Assembly: GCA_026414545.1 (NCBI GenBank)
Contig: JAOAIU010000045.1
Location: 1 to 32,479, forward strand
DNA: 32,479 nt
Direction of reading: 5' to 3'
Origin: Candidatus Saccharicenans sp.
GTDB taxonomy: Bacteria; Acidobacteriota; Aminicenantia; Aminicenantales; Saccharicenantaceae
The stretch's first letter is position 1. Each line of letters opens with the position of its first letter. The notes beneath the pieces are model-generated. The model saw only the letters and a list, made by a program, of their open reading frames with translations, had not been told where the DNA came from and searched no databases. Positions 1-7,933 of this stretch are shown piece by piece. Both the position numbers and the translations under genes were made by a program.

Positions 1-79
1 GGCCCAGCATGGCCCGGCCGCTTTCTGCTCCCAGGTCAAAAGCCAGAAACTGCTGAATACCCATGATGTTGCCTTTCAT
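1..79 (-). CDS. Rhamnulokinase-like FGGY sugar kinase, N-terminal fragment
   Basis: Only the first codons are in the window; the gene runs off the left edge. The minus-strand reading contains FLAFDLGAESGRAMLG. This is the phosphate-1 loop of FGGY kinases in the form typical of rhamnulokinases, which convert L-rhamnulose to its 1-phosphate in the cytosol; the D-L-G-A-E-S-G-R order is more like RhaB than xylulose or glycerol kinases. Two ATG starts are possible, at 79 and at 64. The one at 64 has an AAAGG seven bases upstream and is probably the true start; the one at 79 has no clear Shine-Dalgarno. The gene is divergent from the YjbQ gene across about 300 bases. Only about 20 residues are visible, so the sugar specificity is tentative. 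Confidence 0.6.
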   Translation of the reverse strand, partial: MKGNIMGIQQFLAFDLGAESGRAMLG

Positions 80-382
80 CTTTTGATAAAACTAATTTTA
101 ACCGCATTGAGCTGGAATAATCCAGAGTCCGGTGCTTATTCGTTTAGCGGGAAATAAAATCAGGCCAGCGGACAGCGTCTTTGCTTTCTGAGTTTTCTGC
201 CTGTTAGAAGTCTGGTGAGGCCGTTTGCCTCAGGTTGCAGCCGCCTGATACGGGAACGGGTTGCCGGAAAGGGTATCTTAGAAAGAGGAGAAAAAATGAA
301 AATCGAAGAGAAAGAGCTCCTCGCTTCCCCAATTTTTGAAACCTAGTTCCGGATGGATTATATTAAATAGCGGGAGAAAGAG
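80..382. other. Divergent intergenic region, sugar kinase / YjbQ
   Basis: This 303-base stretch separates the two divergent genes. It holds a small inverted repeat CTGGA-ATAA-TCCAG (112-125), a second one TGAGGC-CGTTT-GCCTCA (216-232), and a short translatable ORF with a good ribosome-binding site (296-346, listed separately). I could not find a convincing -35/-10 pair for either gene. Confidence 0.5.
296..346 (+). CDS. Possible 16-residue leader peptide upstream of yjbQ
   Basis: The ORF reads MKIEEKELLASPIFET and stops at TAG. It is preceded by GAAAGAGGAG, a strong Shine-Dalgarno five to six bases from the ATG, and ends 36 bases before the YjbQ start codon. Its start (ATGAAAATCG) is identical over ten bases to the start of yjbQ, and both are preceded by purine-rich GAAAGAG-like sequence, so it could be a leader peptide or a local duplication of the initiation region. 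No homology is claimed; it may be untranslated or chance. Confidence 0.25.
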   Translation: MKIEEKELLASPIFET

Positions 383-802
383 ATGAAAATCGTTAAGGAG
401 GCCATTACCGTAACCACCCGCGGGCATAACGATATCAAAGACCTGACTCCGGAGGTGCAACGCCGGCTTCAGTCCAGCGGGCTGAAAGAGGGGCAGGCTC
501 TGGTCTTTGTCCAGGGGTCAACCGCCGGAGTTACCACCATAGAGTATGAGCCCGGGCTGGTCGAGGACCTGTCAGAACTCCTGGAAAAGCTGGTGCCCTC
601 AGACCGCGTCTATCGCCACGACGAGACCTGGGGCGACGCTAACGGGTTTTCTCACCTGCGGGCTTCGCTCCTCGGGCCGTCGCTCCTGGTGCCCTTTGCC
701 GGCGGCCGGTTGCAGCTTGGCACCTGGCAGCAGATTATCCTGGTTGATTTTGACAACCGTCCCCGGACCAGAAATATTCTTCTGCAGTTTGTGGGAGAAT
801 AA
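383..802 (+). CDS. YjbQ/UPF0047 family protein (secondary thiamine-phosphate synthase type)
   Basis: This 139-residue protein has the whole UPF0047 fold length. Recognisable family signatures are QGSTAGVTTIEYEPGL (about residues 45-60), the centre WGDANGFSHLRASLLGPSL and the C-terminal GRLQLGTWQQIILVDFDNRPR. In the family these segments surround a conserved active-site pocket. Some members show weak thiamine-phosphate synthase activity when overproduced, but the physiological role is unsettled. It is a soluble cytosolic protein with no signal peptide or membrane segment. The ATG at 383 is preceded by GGGAGAAAGAG. The next gene starts 101 bases downstream with its own possible -10 box, so co-transcription is uncertain. 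Confidence 0.9.
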   Translation: MKIVKEAITVTTRGHNDIKDLTPEVQRRLQSSGLKEGQALVFVQGSTAGVTTIEYEPGLVEDLSELLEKLVPSDRVYRHDETWGDANGFSHLRASLLGPSLLVPFAGGRLQLGTWQQIILVDFDNRPRTRNILLQFVGE

Positions 803-865
803 GCCACCGGTCAGGAATTTTTTGCGGAACCAGGCCACCGGGGATGATAATCGTGGTTGATGGAG

Positions 866-871
866 TATAAT
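866..871 (+). promoter_or_regulatory. Possible -10 box for the YprB-like gene
   Basis: A perfect TATAAT lies 32 bases before the ATG at 904. I see no good -35 hexamer 16-18 bases upstream, so this is only a partial promoter match. Confidence 0.3.
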
Positions 872-903
872 TAGGTAAATAAATAGAGAAGAGAAGAGCC
901 AAG

Positions 904-2238
904 ATGGACATAGATGACCTCAGAGAAACAATAAGGAAAAAGGCGAGGAGCCAATCCCCGGATAAAGTTAAGGCCCTCTGGCAGGAGATCAACTCCCGGA
1001 AAAATCTGACCACCCGGGAAAAACTGGAAAAGCTGCTAGAAATTTCCAGGAAGCAGAAAAAGGAGCCAGAAGGGAAAACCATTCTGCCCGGAGAAAGGCC
1101 GGTCCGGGATGGAAGCAGTCAACCTTTCCTCGTCATGGAGAACTCCTACAACCTCGGAGCCCGTTACGGTCAGATTCCCCTGTCATTAGGCCTGAACATA
1201 CCCGGCCAGGTTCTGGCCGTACTGGCTCGGGACCGGGAGTTTGAAAGTCTTTCTCTTGCGGGGGCAGTTTTTATCGACCTGGAGACCACCGGCCTGGCCG
1301 GGGGCACCGGGACCGTGCCCTTCCTGGTCGGCCTCGGTTTTTTTGAGAACGATAGCTTGAAGATAGTCCAGTATTTCCTGAACGACCTGGCGGCCGAGGC
1401 CCGGATGCTGGAGGACCTGAGACAGCTGCTGGAGGACAAGAAATTTACCTCGGTGGTTTCCTACAATGGAAAGGGCTTTGACCTGCCACTTCTGGAAACC
1501 AGGTTTACCTTGAACCGGATGCGGCTTCTGCTGACTGACCTGCCCCACCTCGATTTCCTGTACTCGGCCCGGCACCTGTGGAAGCACAGATACGAAAGCT
1601 GCCGTCTGTACGAGCTGGCCCTCAATCACCTGGGTGTCGACCGGGCTGAGGACATTCCGTCCGAGGAGATTCCCTGGCGGTATTTTCAATACCTGAGGAC
1701 GGGGGATTTCTCGCTGGTCGAGCCCATTTTCTACCACAACCAAGAAGACCTGATGTCGCTCTACGGAGTGGTGGTGGCCGGTTCCCTGCTGGTGGCCAGG
1801 ACCCTGGAACAGGAAGAGGTGGACATCGAGGCCACCGAGCTCCTGGGCGTGGGCAAGATATTGGAGCGGGCCGGCCAGGTGGAAAGGTCGGTCGCTTATT
1901 ACGAAAAAGCTCTTGATAAGAAGTTGCCGGAACCGGTCTCAGCCCGGGTCAGAAAAAACCTGGCCCAGTATTTCAAGCGACAGAAGCAGTGGGAGAAATC
2001 AGTCGAGCTCTGGCAGCACCTTATGGAAAATAGCGAGGACCTGGAATGTTTCCGGGAGCTGGCCATTTACTATGAGCATCACCGGAAAGACCCGGAGGAA
2101 GCACTGAAGTACGCTCTCGACGGGCTGGCCCTGTCCCGGGGACGCGACCTGAAATATGAGAAGGACTTCGAAAAGCGGGTGAAGCGCCTTAATGATAAGG
2201 TCAGCAGACTAAAACCTCCCAGGCCCGAAAGACCCTGA
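904..2238 (+). CDS. YprB-like RNase H-fold exonuclease with C-terminal TPR
   Basis: The 444-residue protein has a charged N-terminal region (1-90), a predicted 3'-5' exonuclease domain of the RNase_H_2/YprB type (about 118-295) and a helical tetratricopeptide tail (about 310-430). The acidic metal-binding residues of the DEDD exonuclease fold are visible: D125 and E127 in FIDLETTG, D193 in SYNGKGFDLPLLETRF, and H278/D282 in YHNQEDLMSL. The tail has TPR-like helices such as LERAGQVERSVAYYEKAL. The family is believed to act on nucleic acid ends, but substrates are not established; the TPR part suggests a protein partner. AGAAGAG precedes the ATG. No signal peptide is seen, so it is cytosolic. 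Length and architecture match Firmicutes YprB and its relatives. Confidence 0.87.
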   Translation: MDIDDLRETIRKKARSQSPDKVKALWQEINSRKNLTTREKLEKLLEISRKQKKEPEGKTILPGERPVRDGSSQPFLVMENSYNLGARYGQIPLSLGLNIPGQVLAVLARDREFESLSLAGAVFIDLETTGLAGGTGTVPFLVGLGFFENDSLKIVQYFLNDLAAEARMLEDLRQLLEDKKFTSVVSYNGKGFDLPLLETRFTLNRMRLLLTDLPHLDFLYSARHLWKHRYESCRLYELALNHLGVDRAEDIPSEEIPWRYFQYLRTGDFSLVEPIFYHNQEDLMSLYGVVVAGSLLVARTLEQEEVDIEATELLGVGKILERAGQVERSVAYYEKALDKKLPEPVSARVRKNLAQYFKRQKQWEKSVELWQHLMENSEDLECFRELAIYYEHHRKDPEEALKYALDGLALSRGRDLKYEKDFEKRVKRLNDKVSRLKPPRPERP

Positions 2239-2352
2239 GTCCGTTCGCCGGTGGACCGGAGCTGGGTGAGGAGGGGCCGGGTAAGTTTGAGCCCTGGTTT
2301 GTTGACCGGTCAGTGGTTCACCCGGCGTTCTGTCTGAAGGAGGAGGCTGGCA

Positions 2353-3354
2353 GTGAAAGCAATGGTCGTTTCTGAGTTCAGGCCGGTTGAAGACAAGCCG
2401 TTGCGACTGCGGGAGGTTGAACTCCCTGTCCCCGGGCCCGGAGAAATCCTGGTTAAAGTTAATTACTGTGGCGTCTGCCATACCGACCTGCACACGGTGG
2501 AAGGGGAGTTGCGGGCAGTGCCGCTGCCGAGAATTCCCGGGCACCAGGTGGTTGGAGTGGTGGAGCAAAAGGGTGAAGGGGCAGAACTTTTCAGGAAGGG
2601 CGACCGGGTGGGTGTGGCCTGGCTTTACAGCACCTGCGGTCGCTGCGACTTCTGCCGCCGCGGACTGGAGAACCTCTGCCTCGAAGCCAGATTTACCGGC
2701 TATCAGGTTGACGGCGGTTACGCCGAATACCTGGTTGTGCCCGAAAACTTTGCTTACGAATTGCCGGAGAATTTTCCCGACGAACAGGCCGCCCCGCTGC
2801 TCTGCGCCGGGATTATCGGGTACCGGGCGCTCCGGCTGAGCCGGGTCAAGGCCGGCCAGAAGCTGGGGCTATATGGTTTCGGGGCCTCGGCCCACGTCAC
2901 CATCCAGGTGGCCAGGCACTGGAACTGCCAGGTATACGTGTTTTCCCGAAGCCAGAAACATCGGGAGCATGCTCTGGAACTGGGCGCTTGCTGGGCTGGA
3001 AGCCCTGACCAGCAGCCCCCGGAGAAGCTGGATTCAGCCATTGTTTTTGCCCCGGCCGGGGAGGTGGCCCGGCTGGCCCTGAGGGCAGTTGACCGCGGCG
3101 GCACCGTAGCCCTGGCCGGAATCTACCTGAGTCCTATTCCCGAAATTGATTACGAAGGCGAGCTGTATTACGAAAAATGTTTGAAGAGTGTGGCCAACGC
3201 TACCAGGCAGGACGGGGTAGAGTTCCTGAAGATGGCCGCCGACATCCCCGTCCGGACCGAAGTTAAAATCTATCCACTGGAAGAGGCCAACCGGGCCCTT
3301 TACGAGGTCAAGCACAGTCTGGTTAACGGAGCGGCCGTGCTCAAAATTGGCTGA
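2353..3354 (+). CDS. Zinc-dependent alcohol dehydrogenase, MDR family
   Basis: This is a 333-residue medium-chain dehydrogenase/reductase. Catalytic zinc ligands are C39 and H64, in CGVCHTD and PGHQVVG; the usual Glu after the second His is Gln here, as in the TIGR02822-type subgroup. Four structural-zinc cysteines, C95, C98, C101 and C109, lie in STCGRCDFCRRGLENLC. The nucleotide-binding turn is GLYGFGASAH (about 173-182), with an Ala/Ser-rich variant of the usual GxGGxG. It should oxidise alcohols or reduce aldehydes with NAD(P) in the cytosol; the substrate cannot be read from sequence. I take the GTG at 2353 as start because AAGGAGGAGG sits six bases upstream; an in-frame ATG nine bases later is less well spaced. 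It stands 114 bases after the exonuclease gene. Confidence 0.93.
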   Translation: MKAMVVSEFRPVEDKPLRLREVELPVPGPGEILVKVNYCGVCHTDLHTVEGELRAVPLPRIPGHQVVGVVEQKGEGAELFRKGDRVGVAWLYSTCGRCDFCRRGLENLCLEARFTGYQVDGGYAEYLVVPENFAYELPENFPDEQAAPLLCAGIIGYRALRLSRVKAGQKLGLYGFGASAHVTIQVARHWNCQVYVFSRSQKHREHALELGACWAGSPDQQPPEKLDSAIVFAPAGEVARLALRAVDRGGTVALAGIYLSPIPEIDYEGELYYEKCLKSVANATRQDGVEFLKMAADIPVRTEVKIYPLEEANRALYEVKHSLVNGAAVLKIG

Positions 3355-3360
3355 GGCCGG

Positions 3361-3389
3361 TTGAAAAATCTATCGCGGTAAGATAATAT
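3361..3389 (+). promoter_or_regulatory. Promoter for tRNA-Arg (and the following kinase)
   Basis: TTGAAA at 3361-3366 is followed by a 17-base spacer and TAATAT at 3384-3389. An alternative -10, GATAAT at 3382-3387, has a 15-base spacer. Initiation would fall about 12 bases before the tRNA. Confidence 0.5.
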
Positions 3390-3403
3390 TTAAGAGCTCT
3401 TCG

Positions 3404-3481
<78 letters not shown>

Positions 3482-3498
3482 TTCTTTATCTCCTCTCG

Positions 3499-4206
3499 AT
3501 GAAAGCGCTTCTGTTGATAGGTCCGCCCGGTGCCGGTAAGAGTCCGCTCGGGGATTACCTGAAAAAACAATCGCCGGCAGGGAAGAGGTTCCACCATCTT
3601 GATTTTGGCCGGGAACTCCGGGCCATACTCAAAGAACAAATGGAGGCTGGCAGTCGCGGCCTGGCCGTAAACGGTGCAGGAAAAAAAGAAGCCGTGGAAC
3701 GGGAACAGGGGGCCAGTCCGGCTCCGGCCGGTTATTTCAGCCGGCAAGAACTGGACCGGGTCAGGCAATCGCTGGAAACAGCCAGCCTGTTTGAAGAGGC
3801 CGACCGGGAGCTGGTCAGAAAAATCGTCCGATATTTTCTGGAAAGAAACGGTGTTGCTGACGACGACATCCTGATCCTTAACGGATTGCCGCGCCACCGG
3901 ACCCAGGTCGGTTGGCTGGAAGATATTCTGACCATTGTCCTGGTGGTAAGCCTCGATTGTTCTGAAGACGTGGCGGTAAGAAGAATCATGGCCAACCTCG
4001 ACGGAGAACGCCAGGGCCGGGAGGATGACCGGCTGGAGGTAATTATCCGCCGCTACCGCCTTTACCAGGAAAGGACCGGGCCGCTCCTGGATTATTTCCG
4101 GGAAGCTGGAGTTCCGGTCATCAGCCTGAAGGTCGAGCGGGAGACCAGACCAGAAACACTCTGGCCGAAGCTCCAGTCGTCTCCGCAGCTGGTTCTCTTG
4201 CTGTGA
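3499..4206 (+). CDS. P-loop nucleoside-monophosphate-kinase-like protein
   Basis: The 235-residue protein opens with a Walker A motif, GPPGAGKS (residues 8-15), followed by HLDFGRELRAIL. Further adenylate-kinase-like landmarks are LILNGLPRHRTQVGWLED, where adenylate kinases have a GFPRT motif, and a C-terminal GREDDRLEVIIRRYRLYQERTGPLLDYF, which matches the segment after the lid in adenylate kinases. The zinc-type lid with cysteines is absent. Between residues about 50 and 110 there is a family-specific insert instead. It probably transfers phosphate between nucleotides or related substrates, but the substrate is unknown. It begins only 17 bases after the tRNA and has no Shine-Dalgarno sequence, so it is probably transcribed with the tRNA and translated from a processed end. 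Confidence 0.72.
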   Translation: MKALLLIGPPGAGKSPLGDYLKKQSPAGKRFHHLDFGRELRAILKEQMEAGSRGLAVNGAGKKEAVEREQGASPAPAGYFSRQELDRVRQSLETASLFEEADRELVRKIVRYFLERNGVADDDILILNGLPRHRTQVGWLEDILTIVLVVSLDCSEDVAVRRIMANLDGERQGREDDRLEVIIRRYRLYQERTGPLLDYFREAGVPVISLKVERETRPETLWPKLQSSPQLVLLL

Positions 4207-4462
4207 ATCGACTTCTTTCCAGGCGCCTCTATCCGACTCATCTCTGTTGCCGGCCAGTGGTGCCCGGTTCTGATATATGAAAAACCATTCATATGTTGGT
4301 CGGCACTTCGGGACCAAAAGGTTCGGTCTTCAAGGTTCAATTTGTGTTTCCGGGCGCCCGCCGGCTTCGGAAAAAGCAGAGGGGTTAGCTCAAGAAAGAG
4401 GAGCGCAGCCTGACTCTGTGAAGAACTTTTCTTCCGGCCGACCATTCCCCGAAGGGCAAGGC

Positions 4463-5806
4463 TTAGCCGGCAAGCTTCCTGGCTTCCAGGTAAAAGCGCT
4501 TTTCCCAGGCCTCGCCCATGGAAAAGGTCTTGCGGGGCAGGGCTCCATCCAGGATGACCGTGGGGAATAGCTGGCACTTGTCCATGGCCGGGAGGTAGAA
4601 ACCCAGGTTGCCGGCTTTCTGCCGGCTGAGGTTCAGCAGAGAATCATCTCCGTGGACGTAATCCAAGCCGGAGGCTTCTTTCTTTTTCAGGTAATCATCG
4701 AGGAAGGCCTGCAAACTGCCCACGGTCAGGTTATGTTTGGGCTGCAGAAATCGTATGGAATGAAAGCTGTTCTGGCCGACCAGGCCGGCTATCTGTTCCT
4801 GGTTTTTGCGGGAATTTACGGTCTGCTTCATTTCTTCAAAATTCCTGTGTTCCCTCAGTTCCACCCGGCCGGTGAAGAATTCCACCAGGTCGGCCACCAG
4901 GTTGTCCGGCTGGCGGACTTCGAACAGCACCCGGTGAATCGGCTCGAACACCAGGGACTCGTCATGAAGATTGACCACCTCCACCAGTGCGTAGCGCAGG
5001 GGAGAGTGGCGCAGAGCTTCCGGGTTACGGGCTGCGGCCTTGGTTTTTTCCCAGATAGTCTTGGCCGTGGCCAGGGAGTGGTTACCGTCGCCGACGGCAA
5101 ACAACAGTAGGGGGGTGTTGTCCGGCAGTCCGTACTTTTTCTGGAATTCCTCCGGGCTGGCCAGGCGCTGCAGCCCGGCCATGACCATCTTCTCCACCTC
5201 CGGCCTGTCGACCAGGAAGCCGCGCAGCCGGCCGGAGTTGAACATCAGCTCGAAGTCGTACAGTCCGGTAAGCTCCCGGCTGTGGTCTGTGGCCGGGCCG
5301 ATGACCAGATTTTCCGGGTCATCAATAAGAATCATTATGTGCGGGACTTCCAGCACTGCCCCTTCTCTGATTTTAACCCGGGGCGGGATTCTTTCGATGA
5401 TGGTGCCCTCGGTGGCCCGGATGAGGCTGCTGGCCCTCGGGTTGTAGTCATAGGCTTCCAGGTCCAAGCAGAAAAGCAGTCCCCGTCGCCAGCCGTGGGC
5501 GGTTTCCCGCTCGACGTAAATCATTCCGGACACCTCGCGGAAGAGTCCGCGGCCCAGGTAATCCTTCATGGTGGCCTGGATCCGGGAGATGCGGACTTCT
5601 TTATCCGGTGAGTTCAGATAGACTTCGGGATAAATAAGATGAAGGGTAGAGGGTGCCTGGCCGACCAGCTCTTCCACCCGTTTCCAGTATTCCGGTTCGG
5701 AAGTGTACTGGTCGCAGGCAATCACCGCCCACTTCTGAAGGTCAACACCCTCTGCCGGCAGCATGATTTCCGGGATGGCCATTCCCAGGGATTGGTAAAT
5801 TTTCAT
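4463..5806 (-). CDS. DUF1015 family protein
   Basis: The 447-residue protein matches the DUF1015 family end to end. It has the N-terminal KWAVIACDQYTSEPEYW, a central LFAVGDGNHSLATAKTIWE (about 250-268) and RYALVEVVNLHDESLVFEPIHRVLF after it. The family is widespread in anaerobes, often beside serine or branched-chain metabolism genes, and is sometimes likened to a kinase or hydrolase; no reaction is established. No signal peptide or membrane segment is seen. I use the ATG at 5806 because AAAGGA lies eight bases upstream; an upstream TTG at 5827 lacks a ribosome-binding site. It has its own promoter and is convergent with the kinase gene. Confidence 0.88.
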   Translation of the reverse strand: MKIYQSLGMAIPEIMLPAEGVDLQKWAVIACDQYTSEPEYWKRVEELVGQAPSTLHLIYPEVYLNSPDKEVRISRIQATMKDYLGRGLFREVSGMIYVERETAHGWRRGLLFCLDLEAYDYNPRASSLIRATEGTIIERIPPRVKIREGAVLEVPHIMILIDDPENLVIGPATDHSRELTGLYDFELMFNSGRLRGFLVDRPEVEKMVMAGLQRLASPEEFQKKYGLPDNTPLLLFAVGDGNHSLATAKTIWEKTKAAARNPEALRHSPLRYALVEVVNLHDESLVFEPIHRVLFEVRQPDNLVADLVEFFTGRVELREHRNFEEMKQTVNSRKNQEQIAGLVGQNSFHSIRFLQPKHNLTVGSLQAFLDDYLKKKEASGLDYVHGDDSLLNLSRQKAGNLGFYLPAMDKCQLFPTVILDGALPRKTFSMGEAWEKRFYLEARKLAG

Positions 5807-5844
5807 GCTATGAGTCCTTTCTGGCAAAAACGATAAGAATTTTT

Positions 5845-5873
5845 TTTATATAACAAGAAAAGGTTTTTTTCAA
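5845..5873 (-). promoter_or_regulatory. Promoter for the DUF1015 gene
   Basis: Read on the minus strand, TTGAAA (5873-5868) is followed by exactly 17 bases and TATAAA (5850-5845). The predicted leader is about 32 bases and contains the Shine-Dalgarno site. Confidence 0.65.
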
Positions 5874-6044
5874 TTGCCGGTCGACTCTTTTGGTCGAGCA
5901 AAGTGCCCATTCTCGGAGTTCCGAAGCGAGCTTTGGGCCCGGTCCGAACCATGGCCCGGCCCAGGTTGACCACCTGGCCTTTTTTCCCGCTCAATTAGCC
6001 AGGGCCCGGCCCCGTTGTTACCGGGATACGTCCCGCCTCGGGAT
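5874..6044. other. Intergenic region between divergent promoters
   Basis: This forms the middle of the 314-base gap between the DUF1015 and acyl-CoA dehydrogenase genes. It holds a short inverted repeat TCGAC-TCTTTTG-GTCGA (about 5880-5896) near the DUF1015 -35 box, which could be an operator. I see no gene in it. Confidence 0.35.
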
Positions 6045-6073
6045 TTGACAAAAGCCGCCCGATAAACTATAAA
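6045..6073 (+). promoter_or_regulatory. Promoter for the acyl-CoA dehydrogenase gene
   Basis: A perfect TTGACA (6045-6050) is followed by 17 bases and TATAAA (6068-6073). A second TATAAA lies at 6092-6097 without a good -35. Confidence 0.75.
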
Positions 6074-6120
6074 AGCTCATCATCAGGGCTTTATAAATTT
6101 ACATATTAGCGAGGTGCGAT

Positions 6121-7275
6121 GTGATTTCCTTTGAGCTTACCGAAGAATTGAAAGCCTTGCAGGACATGGCTCACTCCTTTGCCGAAAAGGAGATGAGGCC
6201 GAAAGCCGCCCTCTACGACCGGGAAGAAAAGTTTCCAGAAGAAGTCATGCAAAAAGCCTTTGAGGCTGGCTTTCTGACCTGCAATGTTCCGGTGGAATAC
6301 GGCGGCGGGGGACTGAGCGACCTGGAGGTGGCCATAATCTCCGAGGAGCTGGCCTGGGGCTGTGCCGGCATGTACACCACCATGATGGCCAACTCCCTGG
6401 CCTTCACCCCGATAATCCTGTTTGGCAGCGAAGAGCAGAAGCAGAAATTCCTGACGCCCTTTACCCGGAAGATGGCTTTTGCTTCTTACTGCCTGACCGA
6501 AAGGGAGGCAGGCTCAGATACTTCAGCCATCAAGACCATTGCCCGAAAGGATGGCTCTGATTACCTCCTCAACGGCTCCAAGTGTTTCATCACCAACGGA
6601 GGTGTGGCCAGCCTGTACGTGGTCTTCGCCAATGCCGCCCCGGAAAAAGGAGCCCGGGGCATAACCGCCTTCCTGGTTCCAAGGGATACTCCCGGGGTGT
6701 CCATCGGTAAGGTTGAAGACAAAATGGGACATCGGGCTTCCAACACCGCTGAAATCTTCTTTGAGGATGTCCGGGTACCGGCTGAAAACATCCTCGGCCG
6801 GGTGGGTCAGGGATTCCTGATTGCCATGAGGACCTTCGACCGCACCCGCTCAGCCGTGGGCGCGGCCGGAGTTGGCCTGGCCCGGGCCGCCCTGGAATAC
6901 GCCGTGGATTATGCCAAGACCCGGGTCCAGTTTGGCCAGCCCATTGCCACCTTCCAGGCCATTGCCTTCAAAATTGCCCAGATGGCCATGGAGATTGAAG
7001 CGGCCCGGCTGCTGGTCTGGAAAGCTGCCTGGATGGTAGATAAGGGCCTGCCCTGCGGTCTGAATTCGGCCATGGCCAAGTGCTTTGGCTCCGACCTGGC
7101 CATGTGGGCCTCGCTCGAAGCCCTGCAGATACTGGGCGGATATGGCTATATGAAGGACTACCCGGTGGAAAAGCTGGTCCGCGACGCCAAGCTGCTCCAG
7201 ATCTACGAGGGTACTAACGAGATTCAGCGCCTGGTAATTTCGCGGGAAGTTATCGGGCCGATCATCCGCAAGTGA
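6121..7275 (+). CDS. Acyl-CoA dehydrogenase
   Basis: The 384-residue flavoprotein has the three standard domains: N-terminal helical (1-115), middle beta (120-220, with YCLTEREAGSDTSAI flavin/substrate contacts) and C-terminal helical (230-380). The signature GGYGYMKDYPVEKLVRDAKL and the motif IYEGTNEIQR are present. E363 in the latter is at the position of the catalytic base in short/medium-chain enzymes. It should oxidise an acyl-CoA to the trans-2-enoyl-CoA and pass electrons to ETF. Chain length cannot be assigned. The start is GTG at 6121, with GAGGT a few bases upstream; the overlapping ATG one frame over is immediately stopped. No ETF or hydratase gene is adjacent, so it stands alone between its own promoter and a terminator. 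Confidence 0.95.
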   Translation: MISFELTEELKALQDMAHSFAEKEMRPKAALYDREEKFPEEVMQKAFEAGFLTCNVPVEYGGGGLSDLEVAIISEELAWGCAGMYTTMMANSLAFTPIILFGSEEQKQKFLTPFTRKMAFASYCLTEREAGSDTSAIKTIARKDGSDYLLNGSKCFITNGGVASLYVVFANAAPEKGARGITAFLVPRDTPGVSIGKVEDKMGHRASNTAEIFFEDVRVPAENILGRVGQGFLIAMRTFDRTRSAVGAAGVGLARAALEYAVDYAKTRVQFGQPIATFQAIAFKIAQMAMEIEAARLLVWKAAWMVDKGLPCGLNSAMAKCFGSDLAMWASLEALQILGGYGYMKDYPVEKLVRDAKLLQIYEGTNEIQRLVISREVIGPIIRK

Positions 7276-7302
7276 GCCAGAGATAGTCGTCTGCCCGATG
7301 AT

Positions 7303-7333
7303 AAAAAAAAGGGCCTCTTCCGAGGCCCTTTTT
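7303..7333. terminator. Bidirectional rho-independent terminator
   Basis: The stem GGGCCTC (7311-7317) and GAGGCCC (7322-7328) has a four-base loop. Five T follow on the plus strand and eight A precede it, which gives a U-run for minus-strand transcription. It lies between the convergent acyl-CoA dehydrogenase and exbD genes. Confidence 0.9.
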
Positions 7334-7371
7334 CATTTCCGGTTGAGAAAAAAGGTAAGGGGTGGTGAATA

Positions 7372-7758
7372 TTATTCTTCGAATTTCTCTGGAATTATGG
7401 CCAGGGTTTCTACACCAGCACCTTTGCAGATGTCCATAACTTCCATAACCTTGCTGAAGGGCAGCTTGGCATCGGCCCGGATGAAGATGGTTTTATCCTG
7501 GCGGGCCGCATACAGCCGGCGCAGCTCTTCCAGCAGCATCCTGAGCTCCAGCGGGTTTCTCTGTATTTCAACCTGGTCATTTTTCTTTATGGTCAGAACA
7601 ATAACATTGGGGTCCTGGCCGCCCTTGCTCTCAGCCTGGACTTCGGGCAGCTTGGCATCGATGCCCATCTGAACCATGGGAGTGATAACCATGAAGATGA
7701 TCAATAAGACGAGTAAGACATCGCACAGCGGAACGACATTGGGTTCTGCTTTCGCCAT
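7372..7758 (-). CDS. exbD: ExbD/TolR-type biopolymer transport protein
   Basis: The 128-residue protein has a short cytosolic N-terminus, one transmembrane helix (about 12-32, LLVLLIIFMVITPMV) and a periplasmic domain. D13, in NVVPLCDVLLVLL, is in the position of the proton-carrying aspartate of ExbD/TolR. With an ExbB/TolQ partner this family turns the proton gradient into movement for TonB- or Tol-dependent processes at the outer membrane. No exbB, tolQ or tonB is in the window, so the partner must be elsewhere. AAGGAGGAG precedes the ATG. The gene has its own promoter and ends at the bidirectional terminator, so it is a single-gene unit. The short N-terminus is slightly unusual. Confidence 0.9.
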   Translation of the reverse strand: MAKAEPNVVPLCDVLLVLLIIFMVITPMVQMGIDAKLPEVQAESKGGQDPNVIVLTIKKNDQVEIQRNPLELRMLLEELRRLYAARQDKTIFIRADAKLPFSKVMEVMDICKGAGVETLAIIPEKFEE

Positions 7759-7787
7759 ACTCTCCTCCTTAAAGTTGTTAGGAAATG

Positions 7788-7816
7788 ATTTTATTGCAAA
7801 CCGCAGGGTTTGTCAA
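7788..7816 (-). promoter_or_regulatory. Promoter for exbD
   Basis: On the minus strand, TTGACA (7816-7811) is followed by 17 bases and TAAAAT (7793-7788). The predicted start lies about 22 bases before the ATG. Confidence 0.75.
7797..7812. promoter_or_regulatory. Inverted repeat in the exbD promoter spacer (possible operator)
   Basis: CAAACC-GCAG-GGTTTG is a perfect six-base inverted repeat lying between the -35 and -10 boxes of exbD, with a further TTG/CAA match outside. Its position fits a repressor site. The regulator is unknown. Confidence 0.4.
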
Positions 7817-7835
7817 TTAAAAATCCTGTCCAGCC

Positions 7836-7851
7836 GCAATTTTTAAATTGC
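7836..7851. promoter_or_regulatory. Palindrome between the exbD and TIGR04076 promoters
   Basis: GCAATTT-TT-AAATTGC is a perfect seven-base inverted repeat between the two divergent -35 boxes. It could be a shared regulator site or a chance feature of AT-rich sequence. Confidence 0.3.
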
Positions 7852-7886
7852 ATTCTCTCAAATTTTTAACCCGGAAGCAAGGGCGT

Positions 7887-7915
7887 TTGAATTTTTTTGC
7901 GGCCGGGTTTATATT
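7887..7915 (+). promoter_or_regulatory. Possible promoter for the TIGR04076 gene
   Basis: TTGAAT (7887-7892) is followed by 17 bases and TATATT (7910-7915). The start would fall right at the Shine-Dalgarno site, giving a very short leader, so this is less certain than the others. Confidence 0.4.
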
Positions 7916-7933
7916 CATGGTGGAGGAGGAGGG

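Noticed and set aside
4277-4570. Plus-strand ORF between the kinase and DUF1015 genes
   Set aside because: It overlaps the end of the DUF1015 gene and has no family pattern or ribosome-binding site.
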